Assembly (NCBI RefSeq): GCF_035975855.1
Contig: NZ_CP109055.1
Coordinates: 9,362,001-9,426,000 of the forward strand
Direction of reading: 5' to 3'
DNA: 64,000 nucleotides
Source of the DNA: Streptomyces sp. NBC_01304
GTDB taxonomy: Bacteria > Actinomycetota > Actinomycetes > Streptomycetales > Streptomycetaceae
Shown here: piece by piece, positions 39,152 to 47,380 of the stretch
How the letters are laid out: each line of letters starts with the position of its first letter
Numbering within the stretch: the first letter of the stretch is position 1
The notes under the pieces: generated by a model
What the model saw: the letters and a program-made list of their open reading frames with translations, nothing else
Databases searched by the model: none
What the model was told of the DNA's origin: nothing
Translations under genes and position numbers: made by a program

Positions 39152-39595
39152 GTGAACTCCATCCACCAGCAAAGTAGGACCATCCTCGCCCGCATGGCTT
39201 CCGTCGCGCTGATGGCTGTCCTCTCCGGCGTCACCGCAGCGATGAACGATGGAAAGTGGAAGGCGGCGCTGCTGTGTGCGGGTGTTGTCACGGTGGCGGC
39301 CTGTGTCTCCGCTGTCGTCCAGCACAGCAGGCCAACGCCACGTCCTCTGGGAGGCGCAGCATCAGAAGGGGCGGTTGGAGAGCCTAGCGAGCCGCCGGCG
39401 CAGTCCCGCAAGCGGGACCCGTGGAACGCTCTCACTGCAATCGTGACCATCTATTTGGGAGCGTCCTCGGTATCCGACAGCATGGACCCGAGTCATTGGC
39501 GCTGCTGGGGTGGGCTCATCTTGATGGCGGCAGGCGGGGCAATTGGTCTGCAGAGCTTTTCACCTTTCATTTGGCGGGCGGTCAGTAGACGCTGA
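39152..39595 (+). CDS. small membrane protein, candidate immunity protein of the orphan tip
   Basis: 147 aa from GTG 39152 (AGGAAGGGTG upstream). Hydrophobic segments ILARMASVALMAVLSGVTAA, AALLCAGVVTVAACVSAVV, AIVTIYLGASSVSD and LILMAAGGAIGLQSF, about four helices with a Pro/Arg-rich loop. It begins 43 bp after the orphan tip. Its C-terminal 35 residues recur, diverged, at 40977-41085. No family recognised. Confidence 0.6.
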   Translation: MNSIHQQSRTILARMASVALMAVLSGVTAAMNDGKWKAALLCAGVVTVAACVSAVVQHSRPTPRPLGGAASEGAVGEPSEPPAQSRKRDPWNALTAIVTIYLGASSVSDSMDPSHWRCWGGLILMAAGGAIGLQSFSPFIWRAVSRR

Positions 39596-40046
39596 CATCG
39601 CAATTCGCGCTGCTCAAGGAAGTGTCGAAGGATCCAGCCTGTCGGGAGCGCGTCGGTGGCGGCCGGGTGGCAATGCTGATTCAGCCTGCTTGAGTCGGTT
39701 TCGAGCTAGCCGTGAGGGGACCAGCCGCGAGACACGTAATGCTTGCGAATTCGCCGAAGCGCCAAGTAGGCCCCGGTCGAAGGCAGAAGCGCCCAGGGGA
39801 TCTGCCCCCAGAGCACCTGCAGAAACGCCAGAGCAGCGAAGGCCGTCTGCAGCGCGGCAGCAGCCGATTCCGCCCGCAGCTGAGGTGGGGAGCGCCGGCT
39901 GGCTGACGGCTTGATCAGCTGATGTCCAAGAAAGATCTGGATGAAATTGATCAGTGCCATCAGGCCGGCAACACTCGCCAAGATAATCAAGAGTGCCTTC
40001 ACGATCCCAAGCTAAGGCGATCCTCCCGCTGTAGCGAACCGGCAGC
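39480..40046. repeat. segmental duplication, copy A
   Basis: Carries the end of the membrane gene at 39152 and the minus-strand gene at 39706. Copy B at 40975-41552 has the same order, with indels in the middle. Anchors shared by both include GCCGTGAGGGGACCAGC/GCCGTGAAGGGGCCAGC, GAATTCGCCGAAG and CCCAAGCTAAGGCGATCC. Confidence 0.75.
39706..40002 (-). CDS. small membrane protein (intact duplicate copy)
   Basis: 98 aa: LLIILASVAGLMALINFIQI, then a polar SASRRSPPQLRAES loop, AAALQTAFAALAFLQVLWG and LPSTGAYLALRRI. Two or three membrane helices. A second copy at 41213-41508 is frameshifted. No family is recognised. Its antisense placement after immunity-like genes, and its duplication with one of them, tie it to the RHS locus. 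Confidence 0.55.
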   Translation of the reverse strand: MKALLIILASVAGLMALINFIQIFLGHQLIKPSASRRSPPQLRAESAAAALQTAFAALAFLQVLWGQIPWALLPSTGAYLALRRIRKHYVSRGWSPHG

Positions 40047-40169
40047 GAAACAACTACGGATTCCGGTCTCGAGGTGCGGTGAACGGGCAGGCGGCATGGG
40101 GTCGATGGGTGACCGTATGCGTGAGCGCTGCGTGAGCGGACGGTGCCCCAAACCCCGTCACGACGTAGG

Positions 40170-40212
40170 TCACGTGGTACCGCGTACACCCTCTGACCAG
40201 GCAACTCCGGAC
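40170..40212 (+). repeat. 43-bp repeat, copy 1 (coding-like)
   Basis: Reads HVVPRTPSDQATPD; the partner at 43336-43378 reads HAVPRTLSDQATPD. The last 21 bases are identical, and several upstream differences are synonymous third-position changes (GTA/GTC, CCG/CCA, CGT/CGC, ACA/ACC). This points to a decayed copy of the 43316 gene's N-terminus. Confidence 0.5.
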
Positions 40213-40252
40213 AGAGAAGAACCGCCCGGACTGATCCGGACGGCCCCCTCCA

Positions 40253-40300
40253 GGACTTTCACTCCATTGGTTGTGGGTTCGAGTCCCACACGGTCTACCT
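40253..40300 (+). pseudogene. 3' half of a tRNA gene (likely integration scar)
   Basis: GTGGG-TTCGAGT-CCCAC at 40273-40289 is a perfect T-arm, preceded by a CTTTCAC anticodon-loop-like stretch and TCCATTGG, and followed by ACGGTCTACC. The order resembles actinobacterial tRNA-Lys 3' ends. No matching 5' acceptor strand or D-arm lies upstream and the anticodon stem is imperfect, so it is not a functional tRNA. A tRNA 3' end next to foreign-looking DNA is a usual product of site-specific integration. Confidence 0.55.
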
Positions 40301-40307
40301 GCGCACG

Positions 40308-40340
40308 AGCGCCCCGTCCGGCTTTGCCGGGCGGGGCGCT
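40308..40340 (+). terminator. strong hairpin after the tRNA remnant
   Basis: AGCGCCCCGTCCGGC (40308-40322) pairs with GCCGGGCGGGGCGCT (40326-40340), 14 of 15 positions, loop TTT. This is the normal terminator position after a tRNA gene. Confidence 0.75.
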
Positions 40341-40398
40341 TCAGCGTTCCCGAGCGACCCCGAGTTCGAATTGCCCGTTCTGGGCTACAGTGCGGTCT

Positions 40399-40555
40399 GT
40401 GTACCTTGAAGATCGCGGAGGTGCGGGGTCGGTCCGGTTCGGGGTCGTGACCGTGCTGGTGGGGTTGGGTGCCGGGGTTGCGGGGGCGTTGCTCGCGCTG
40501 TTGCTGCACGGGGTGCAGCACCTGGCGTACGGCTATGCGCGGGGGCCGGAAGGGT
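40399..40555 (+). pseudogene. N-terminal fragment of a ClC-family chloride channel
   Basis: From GTG 40399: VRFGVVTVLVGLGAGVAGAL then LALLLHGVQHLAYGYA, the first helix region of Streptomyces ClC channels. Similarity ends about ARGPEGC, where unrelated sequence starts. The rest of the channel is not in the window. Together with the tRNA end and hairpin it looks like a short piece of ordinary chromosome cut off by insertion. Confidence 0.65.
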
Positions 40556-40617
40556 GCCGATCACAGCAAACGCTTTTATGTCCACCGTCCCTTCCGCGGA
40601 GGTAGAGGGAAGAGGAG

Positions 40618-40974
40618 ATGACTGGGAAGCAGGTGGATGCGGAACAGCTCACGCTGGAACTCCACGACCAGAGAATCCTCGTAGACGAAGTTCGAGAGGA
40701 GGCAGGGAGACTGATCGTCCCCGGATTCATCCAGCAGGGGCGCGAGAGGTTTCGATTCCATCTCGCCTTCTCTGATGTGCGACGGTGGGAAATCCGTGAC
40801 GAGGCGGGCGTTGGGACCTTGCCGATCTATGAGTTCGTCTACGATAGTGGCGCCTTCGAAATTCCGGGGAACATTCCAGTCTCCATGACCGTGGAGACCC
40901 CACTGCCCTACGGCGTACTGGAAGTCGATGGTGCACCATTCGAAGTGCACCCTTGGTTCAGGCCGTGGCGATAG
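40618..40974 (+). CDS. small soluble hypothetical protein, candidate immunity protein
   Basis: 118 aa, ATG 40618 with AGAGGAG immediately upstream. Predicted compact alpha/beta: LTLELHDQRILVDEVREEAG, FIQQGRERFRFHLAFSDVRR, TLPIYEFVYDSGAFEIPGN, YGVLEVDGAPFEVHPWFRP. No signal peptide or helix for a membrane. It lies in an array of immunity-like genes after RHS giant 2. No family recognised. Confidence 0.6.
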   Translation: MTGKQVDAEQLTLELHDQRILVDEVREEAGRLIVPGFIQQGRERFRFHLAFSDVRRWEIRDEAGVGTLPIYEFVYDSGAFEIPGNIPVSMTVETPLPYGVLEVDGAPFEVHPWFRPWR

Positions 40975-41552
40975 CATGGCCCCGAGCCATGGGCGCTTCT
41001 GGGGCGGAGTCATTCTCGTGGCAGCAGGCGGAGGAATTGGTCCGCAGAGTTTGTTAGCCCTTCGTGCGGTCAGTAGGCACTGAGATCGCGACACGTGTGC
41101 GCCAAGGAAACGTCGAACACTTCAGTTGGTCGGGAGGGTGTCTGTGGCGGCCAGGATTAGTTCTGGACCACATCCGGTACTTGGGTCGCTGGGGATGTGA
41201 ATTGGATTCGAGCTAGCCGTGAAGGGGCCAGCCCCGGGACACGTAGTACTTGCGAATTCGCCGAAGTGCCAAATAGGCTCCGATCGAAGGCAGAAGCGCC
41301 CAGGGAGCTGTCCCCAGAGCACCTGCAGACATGCTAGAGCAGCAAAGGGCGTCTGCAGCGCGGCAGCAGCTGATTCCGCCCGCAGCTGAGGTGGGGAGCG
41401 CCGGCTGGCTGACGGCTTGATCAGCTGATGCCCAAGAAAGATCTGGGTGAAATTGATCAGCGCCATCAGGCCGGTAACACTCGCCAAGGCGATCAGAAGA
41501 TCCTTCACGATCCCAAGCTAAGGCGATCCTCCCGCTGAAGCGACCAGGCAGC
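40975..41552. repeat. segmental duplication, copy B
   Basis: Diverged repeat of 39480-40046. It starts with a tail-only copy of the membrane gene (SHGRFWGGVILVAAGGGIGP at about 40988-41050), then the frameshifted minus-strand gene. The 40618 gene, ClC fragment and tRNA remnant lie between the copies. Confidence 0.75.
41213..41508 (-). pseudogene. frameshifted duplicate of the 39706 membrane protein gene
   Basis: LLIALASVTGLMALINFTQI and QLIKPSASRRSPPQLRAESA match the intact copy, but after VLWGQ a single-base deletion changes frame. The true end (IGAYLALRRIRKYYVSRGW) continues in another phase to a stop at 41213-41215. The remaining open frame to 41122 is spurious. Confidence 0.7.
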
Positions 41553-41710
41553 GGTATTGCTGGGGTTTGCCCCTGGATTGTTTAAGACCGTGTCCTACGT
41601 GGTGAGGCGGACTCGAGTGTCTGCCGGGCTCATCAGCACGTTGTAGGAGCACGCCATCGCGCTCCGCGCACTCAGGGCAGGCGCATTCGTCCCGTCCGTC
41701 ACCGAGCTGA

Positions 41711-42194
41711 CGAGGCGCTGGGCCGCTCACGCGGCGGGTTCACCACGAAGATCCATCTTGCGAGTGAGGGCGGCACACGGCCGCTCGCGGTCTTGGTGAC
41801 GCCAGGGCAGTGGGGCGATGGGCCACAGCTGCTCGAACTCTTGGCATGTATCCGGGTTCCGGGGCCAGGCGGCGGTCACCCGCGCACGCGGCCCGACATG
41901 CTGTGGGCCGACCGGGCATACAGCTCACGTCGCAACCGGCGCTACCTGCGCCGGCGGCAGATGAGCACACCATCCCGGAGCCGGCCAACCAGAAGGGCAA
42001 CCGGCTGCGCCGCGGCAGCAAGGGGTGGACGCCCTACGGGTTTCGACAAGTAGACCTACCGGCGCACGAGGCGGAGTGGGACCAACAATGCGATGTAGGG
42101 ATTCCGGGCTGGGGCCACCCGGTTCGACAAGAGGGCGTACGTGTTCCATGGCACCGTGACCGTGGCGGCCCTGTGTCTGTGGCTCAGGCCGTAG
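41711..42194 (+). pseudogene. IS5-family transposase, C-terminal remnant
   Basis: RSRGGFTTKIHLASEGGTRP, then LAVLVTPGQWGDGPQLLELL, DMLWADRAYSSRRNRRYLRR, and in shifted frames HTIPEPANQKGN, RGGRPTGFDK, TRFDKRAYVFHGTVTVAALC, ending LWLRP. The N-terminal domain and first catalytic Asp are missing and there are several frameshifts. Dead. Confidence 0.7.
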
Positions 42195-42381
42195 AACGAA
42201 CGGCACGGTCAGTCGCTGGTCGGCCAACACCCACCCTGCTGCTTCGAGTTGGCGTCGATCAGGCACTCAGGAGGGGTCTCACCAGCGTGCCCCGCCTTCC
42301 CGCACGGTGGAAAGATCATTCCGTTTGCGCTGGTGGCGTGCACTGTTCGCTCTTCTGTTGATCGTTTGAGCAGGGGACAGC

Positions 42382-43231
42382 ATGGTTACCCGTGTCATGG
42401 AACGGGACGTCGCGGTCGGGTAGGTGCTCTCCGCCGACGGCACCAGCATCGGCTACCGCAGTGTGGGAACCGGGCCAGGGCTCGTGGTGGTGCCCGGCGT
42501 GCTGGTACTGGCGGCGGACTTCGACGTGCTCGCCGCCGTGTTGGCCGACCGGTTCACGGTGCACATCATCGAGCGCCGCGGGCGCGGAGCCAGCGGTCCG
42601 CAGGGGGATGCCTACGGCGCGGCCGTCGAATGCGCGGACATCGAAGCCGTCCGCGCGGCCACCGGCGCCCGCTTCGTGTTCGGCCACAGCATTGGAGGTT
42701 TCCCCACCCTCGAGGCCGCGCTGGGCGGTTCCCCCTTCGAGCGCCTGGCCGTCTACGAGCCCGGGGTGTCCATCGACGGCTCGATCCCGATCGGCTGGGC
42801 CGACGAGTGCCGACGCCAGCTCGCTGCTGGCAAGCCGCTCGAGGCGTTCTTGACGTTCATCCAAGGCGTCAACCCCGCCACCAGCGGCAAGGCTCCGCGC
42901 TGGCTACTACGCCTCATCATCCCGCTGGCCAAAGAAGCCAGAACGGCTACAGAAGTACACCTTGCTGCCCGGCGCCATCCCCGAACACGCCGAAATCGCG
43001 GCCAGGGACAACGACTTCCCCAAGTACGCCCAGCTCACCCAGCCCGTGCTGCTGATGGCAAGCAAGGAGATCAAGACCACCGGACCCGGCCGCGCCGCCG
43101 CCCGCCTCCACGACCTCCTGCCCGACTCCGAACTCACAGTCTTCCCCAAACTCGACCACTTCGGACCGGAGAAGGACCCGGCCGGCATCGCTTCAGCCCT
43201 GACGAATTTCTTCCTGGGCCACTCCGCCTGA
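42382..43231 (+). pseudogene. alpha/beta hydrolase, broken by a stop and a frameshift
   Basis: ATG 42382 reads MVTRVMERDVAVG, then TAG (42421-42423), then VLSADGTSIGYRSVGTGPGL. The fold is clear: VHIIERRGRGASG (oxyanion side), FVFGHSIGGFPTLEAAL (nucleophile Ser in GHSIG). A frameshift near 42927 moves the rest to another frame: NDFPKYAQLTQPVLLMASKE with LTVFPKLDHFGPEKD, including the catalytic His. The GTG at 42424 could still start a truncated product, but the late frameshift removes the His, so activity is unlikely. Confidence 0.75.
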
Positions 43232-43315
43232 GCACTGCATCCTGGGGCCTGTCCAACGAGTCTCACCGACCTACCGGACAGGCACTGGGGCGGTGCGCGT
43301 GCGGATGGCACCCCC

Positions 43316-43630
43316 ATGCCTCGTCATCGCCTGGATCACGCGGTCCCACGCACCCTGTCTGACCAGGCAACTCCGGACGTAGACGATGTATCGATCGGCG
43401 TGAGAGCGCACGACGACGGGGTCTCTAAGGTCCTCTCCGTGGACGAGTACCAACAACGGCTGGACCAGCGTGAGACGGCATGGACCGAGCTGGCTCGTGC
43501 TGACGCACGTCAGCACGCGGTCTGGGCTGACGGCCTGGGCGATCTCCTGGAGGCGGGCTGCTTGATTCAGGCCGACGCTGCGCGAGTTGTCGCTTGGCTC
43601 GTGCAGGGGGCTATGTCCGACTCGTCATGA
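43316..43630 (+). CDS. hypothetical protein, first of three coupled genes
   Basis: 104 aa. It begins MPRHRLDHAVPRTLSDQATP, a motif repeated in decayed form at 40170-40212. The remainder is a helical, polar domain (SVDEYQQRLDQRETAWTELA, RADARQHAVWADGLGDLLEA, ARVVAWLVQGA). No family recognised. Its stop overlaps the next start (ATGA), supporting that it is translated. Confidence 0.5.
   Translation: MPRHRLDHAVPRTLSDQATPDVDDVSIGVRAHDDGVSKVLSVDEYQQRLDQRETAWTELARADARQHAVWADGLGDLLEAGCLIQADAARVVAWLVQGAMSDSS
43336..43378 (+). repeat. 43-bp repeat, copy 2 (coding-like)
   Basis: Encodes HAVPRTLSDQATPD in the 43316 gene; partner at 40170-40212. Confidence 0.5.
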
Positions 43631-44055
43631 TCCAGGCCGCGAGGACCCTCCATCGCGTTGACAAAGTCCCCACCGCGTCACCCCAGAGCAGTCTGTGCAC
43701 CGACGAGCCGGAGGCCGAAAGCCCTTCGCGGCCTGGCCAATCCCAGGGCGTCCCGGTCCAGCAAGACGCTGATGCAGAGCATGGCGTGCCGTTCCCTCTG
43801 CTCCCCGCACAACGAGAACTGGTCAAGGCCGGCGGAGCGATGCACAGCACCGATCTCGCCGCTGCGCTCGGAATCCGCGCGCAGGAGCTCGGAAAGCTCA
43901 TGACCAGGATCCTCGGCGAAGTCGGGATCAGCAGGCCGGGCAACGGAACGGTCAGTCCCGGCCTCGGTCGGCCCCTTCGCAACGGCTACGCAGCCGAAAC
44001 GCTCGCCGCACCGATCGAGGCCGACCGCTGCCGGGCCGAACTGAGCGCCGCATGA
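43627..44055 (+). CDS. hypothetical protein with winged-helix-like segment
   Basis: 142 aa from ATG 43627. The first half is polar and probably disordered. Residues 60-120 look like a small DNA-binding domain: LLPAQRELVKAGGAMHSTDL, AAALGIRAQELGKLMTRILG, then VSPGLGRPLRNGY. Start and stop both sit in four-base ATGA overlaps with neighbours, so the three genes form one translational unit. No family can be named. Confidence 0.5.
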   Translation: MIQAARTLHRVDKVPTASPQSSLCTDEPEAESPSRPGQSQGVPVQQDADAEHGVPFPLLPAQRELVKAGGAMHSTDLAAALGIRAQELGKLMTRILGEVGISRPGNGTVSPGLGRPLRNGYAAETLAAPIEADRCRAELSAA

Positions 44056-44480
44056 GGTTCACCAGAGTGGCATCAGTGGTCGGGATCGCCGTGGCCGGAG
44101 CCGCGCTTCTCAGCGGGTGCGGCAGCGGGAAGATGCCGCCTGGGCGTGAGCAGCGTCTCCTGAAAGCGGCAGGCGTCACACGGTGCCGGATCATCTGTAC
44201 GAAGGACCTCTAGCAGGCTACCAAGCCGTACGAAAACCTCGATCACGTCACCGTGGTGCGCCGAAAGGGCAAGATCTTCACCTTCGAGCTCACTGGAACG
44301 GACCTCGTTGCGTACCTGCGAAATCTCGAACGAGATGCGTACGACCATGGTTCAAGGGACCCAACAAGCCCGAGGCAACGCGTATGTACAGCGCGCTCGG
44401 CCCGGTGGTCGATGCGCTCAAGCCCACTGCCGGGCCCGAGGCACAGGTACCCGCGGTGATGTTCAACGACTCTGCGACAG
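44052..44480 (+). pseudogene. lipoprotein gene broken by a stop and a frameshift
   Basis: MRFTRVASVVGIAVAGAALL then SGCGSG is a clear lipobox signal. TAG at 44212-44214 ends the product at 53 residues. The same frame continues YENLDHVTVVRRKGKIFTFE, LTGTDLVAYLRNLERDAYDH, and after a frameshift near 44345 PWFKGPNKPEATRMYSALGP and VMFNDSATA. The original exported protein was about 140 aa. The short product is still secretable but probably inactive. Confidence 0.6.
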
Positions 44481-44598
44481 CCTGTCGAGCAGTAAGTCCG
44501 CTCAGCAAACAGGTAGTTCGACACGCTATACGGGCCGTTATACGTCCACCCCGACGCCGGGCCGAACGTACGACGATAGCCATCGACTTCGCGAGTAG

Positions 44599-45447
44599 TC
44601 ATCGTTGTTGTACCGCTCGTTGGTAGAGCTCCATGGCCCGGTCGTCGAGCACCGTGCCATAGGAGATGTCCGGCAGGATGCCACCGCCCTCATGGCCACC
44701 GAGGATGCCGACGATCGCCCCGGTGGGATGGAGCCAAGGGCTGCCGCTGGTGCCGGAGGAGTAGGCCGGGCAGTGGATACGCCGATGCATCGCCCCATGT
44801 GCTGCGATGACGTTGGTACATGTGAGAGGGGCCTCCCTGGAGTTGGGATACCCGACCACCGTCACCGGGGCCGCGTCCTCCTCCCTGCCCAGGGGCGCCG
44901 CTCCTACGACATCCTGGATCTCCCGGCCCTCGAGCGGCGCGAGGCGCACGAAGGCCAGGTCGGCCTCGGGATCACTGTCCTTGGACCACGCCCCACTGAC
45001 ATGAACAGCTTCCAGCGCCCATATGCCATGCGGAGCTTGGCCGTCGTGATAGCCGGGCACGAAGGCAAGCTCCTCATGGTCATCGCCAACGCAGTGTGCG
45101 GCTGTGACGATGAGGTCCCGGCGTGGGCTGTCCACCACGGAGGCGGTGCAGAAGTGCTTGCCTTCCAGGCCGCCGCGGAAGAGCGCGCCGACCTTGGCCG
45201 TTCGGGCATCGGCGACGGCGACGGCGGTCGTGCCGGGGGTGGCCATGGCCGGCCCGGTGGTCTCTGCCACGGTGACCGGGTATGCGGTGGCAATGAGTGC
45301 CAGCAACGCCCACGGCCTCCCACGCCGGCTCGTTCTTCGGCGCGTACGCAGGCGAGGGCGTCCAGGCCGCCGGTGGCGCCCGCGTCCAGCCGGTCGCGGC
45401 ACCGGTGCACTGCCCAGGAGGCCGTCGGAGCAGTTGTGATGTGCCAT
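44599..45447 (-). CDS. secreted trypsin-like serine protease
   Basis: 282 aa. A basic N-terminus and hydrophobic segment (PWALLALIATAYPVTVA) act as signal or anchor. The catalytic triad is visible: DLIVTAAHCVG (His), DPEADLAFVRLAP (Asp), SSGTSGSPWLHPTGAIVGI (Ser in TSGSP, the V8/glutamyl-endopeptidase-like form). Cys pairs at FCTAS/AHC and LTCTN/IHCPA. It starts six bases after the lytic transglycosylase stop, so the two are one operon and work outside the cell on wall or protein substrates. Confidence 0.88.
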   Translation of the reverse strand: MAHHNCSDGLLGSAPVPRPAGRGRHRRPGRPRLRTRRRTSRRGRPWALLALIATAYPVTVAETTGPAMATPGTTAVAVADARTAKVGALFRGGLEGKHFCTASVVDSPRRDLIVTAAHCVGDDHEELAFVPGYHDGQAPHGIWALEAVHVSGAWSKDSDPEADLAFVRLAPLEGREIQDVVGAAPLGREEDAAPVTVVGYPNSREAPLTCTNVIAAHGAMHRRIHCPAYSSGTSGSPWLHPTGAIVGILGGHEGGGILPDISYGTVLDDRAMELYQRAVQQR

Positions 45448-45452
45448 GTGGC

Positions 45453-47156
45453 CTACTGGACGGTTTCGGTGACGGTCAGCGGGATCTCAAGCCGGACACC
45501 TTCCGGGGTGGTCAGTACGAGCGTGTACGTACCGGGGTGATCGCCTGCCGCAATCTCGGGAACGGCCACCTGGCCATCCGCACCCGGTGGGTCCAGGACG
45601 ACACTGTGCGCCGCCCGGCCCGCAGCGCCTTCTTCCTTGAAGAACGGACCGCCCTCGACGGGCTCCAAGGAAGCAGTGATTCGCACGCCGGCGACGGGCT
45701 TGCCCGCAGCAGTGGCCAGGATGTGCAGCGGCGCATCGAACAACCCGCCTGCCGGCGCTTGCAGCGGCTCGTCCGTGATCCGTATCAGCTGGTCTGCCAC
45801 CTGAGTGGGGCGCGGGCGGACGGTGGCGTCGAAGGTCACATCCGGGAGCTGCCCGAGGCTGGCCCGGATGGTGAACGTACCGGGCTGATCACCCGCGCGT
45901 AGGCGTGGGGCAGTGGCGATACCTCGCCCGTCGGTAGTGACCGTGACCTGCCTGCGTCCACCGTCGAAGCGTGCACCGGTGGCCCCGGCTATCTCGTACA
46001 TCACTAGCTTGTGCGCCACTACGGTCCCGTCGCTCTTCAATGCGCGCACCTGAGGGCGGACTGCGAAGGTACTTCCGGCCTCAGCCTCCAAGGAGCCGTC
46101 ACCCACCGGTTCGAGCCGTGTGACCACGGCAGCGGGAGGCGTCGATGGCCTGTTCGCCCCCTCCGTTCCATCCGGGGTACCGGGCTGGTTCGGAGCTTGC
46201 GGCTTGCTCGGGGATGCCGGTTTCGACGGTGAGCTGGGCGGCGCGCTCGGGCCCGCCGTCTGTGTCGAAGGCGAGGGAGCCGGCGTCTCACTGCTGGAGT
46301 CGTCGGTGGCCGACGGGTCGGGCACCTCGTGCACGCCGCCTTGATAGGTACGCATCCAGCCCAGGACCGTATTGACGTACTCCCGCGAGCGGTTATAGCT
46401 AAGCACTGCCTTGTCCAGGTCCTCGTCCTTCGACAAGTCCCGGCCTCCGGCGCAGAGATACAGGCCCGCGCCCAAGGCCGCGTCATAGATGTTGTTGGGG
46501 TTGCGCTCACCGTCGCCGTTGCCGTCGGCGCCCCACTCGGCCCAGGTGGAGGGGATGAACTGCATGGGCCCGACAGCCCGGTCGTACTCGGTGTCCCCGT
46601 CCCACTTGCCGCCATCGGTGTCCCGGATCAGGGCGAAGCCGTTGCCGTCGAGGCGCGGCCCGCGAATCGGCTTCTCGGTGGTGCCGTCGGCGCGCAGCCC
46701 ATATCCCGAAGCGTGCACCGACTCGACCCGGCCTATGCTGGCGACCAGCTCCCACGGCAGCTTGCAGCCCGGCAGAGCCTCCGCCACAGCGGTCACGGCC
46801 CCCTGGTAGGCGTCCAGGGCCGTACCCGGTATCTCGGCCGCACCGTCGGGCAGTTCGCCGTCCTGCATCCCTGGCGGGTCCGTCGTCAGCCCCGGCAGCT
46901 CGAGGCGGCCGTCGCCCCGCGGCTGCGCTTGCGGACTGCCCGGTCCGGGAGCAGACTCCTCGGCGTCTGCGGTGGGTACCTGCACTCCAGCCGTGGTCAG
47001 TGCCGCGGCCAGGACCGCCAGGCACAGCATCTGGCGAATGATTCCCAGGGTTCGGGCACGAGATGCTCCAGCCTGGGCCAAGAGATTCTGCTGCCTCTGC
47101 GGCCCTGTGGCACGGTGGCGCCCTCGACGCGGCCAGCGGGGTGAACGGCAATCCAT
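45453..47156 (-). CDS. lytic transglycosylase (SLT-type) with C-terminal Ig-like region
   Basis: 567 aa from ATG 47156 (GGAGAAGAAG upstream); a longer frame to 47264 is less likely. Signal: RQMLCLAVLAAALTTAGVQV. The catalytic domain at about 120-270 has LPWELVASIGRVESVHASGY with the Glu, DRAVGPMQFIPSTWAEWGAD, NIYDAALGAGLYLC and AVLSYNRSREYV, the MltB/SLT-like pattern used by secreted actinobacterial transglycosylases. A Ser/Pro linker leads to two beta-sandwich repeats (about 340-567: GTVVAHKLVMYEIAGATGAR; GKPVAGVRITASLEPVEGG). It cleaves peptidoglycan to anhydro-muropeptides. Cotranscribed with the protease. Confidence 0.88.
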   Translation of the reverse strand: MDCRSPRWPRRGRHRATGPQRQQNLLAQAGASRARTLGIIRQMLCLAVLAAALTTAGVQVPTADAEESAPGPGSPQAQPRGDGRLELPGLTTDPPGMQDGELPDGAAEIPGTALDAYQGAVTAVAEALPGCKLPWELVASIGRVESVHASGYGLRADGTTEKPIRGPRLDGNGFALIRDTDGGKWDGDTEYDRAVGPMQFIPSTWAEWGADGNGDGERNPNNIYDAALGAGLYLCAGGRDLSKDEDLDKAVLSYNRSREYVNTVLGWMRTYQGGVHEVPDPSATDDSSSETPAPSPSTQTAGPSAPPSSPSKPASPSKPQAPNQPGTPDGTEGANRPSTPPAAVVTRLEPVGDGSLEAEAGSTFAVRPQVRALKSDGTVVAHKLVMYEIAGATGARFDGGRRQVTVTTDGRGIATAPRLRAGDQPGTFTIRASLGQLPDVTFDATVRPRPTQVADQLIRITDEPLQAPAGGLFDAPLHILATAAGKPVAGVRITASLEPVEGGPFFKEEGAAGRAAHSVVLDPPGADGQVAVPEIAAGDHPGTYTLVLTTPEGVRLEIPLTVTETVQ

Positions 47157-47380
47157 CTCTTCTTCTCCAACGAGTAACGAACACTCGTGGTGAGACGGCC
47201 AGTTGTAATCGCATCTGTCAGAACACCACGCGCTGATAAGCCGAGCGTAAAGGGGTGCAATCAACTACCCCCAGGGACTTACGTCCCCCACGGGGGGACG
47301 TAAGTCCCGCCTGAGGCAGCCGGCTTGATGGAGCCTTTGCCGATGGAGAACTGGACTGCCGCTGACGCCTGATCAATGCG

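Noticed and set aside
40219..40300. complete tRNA gene
   Set aside because: The T-arm is perfect but no 5' acceptor strand complementary to ACGGTCT and no D-arm were found upstream, and the anticodon stem has mismatches.
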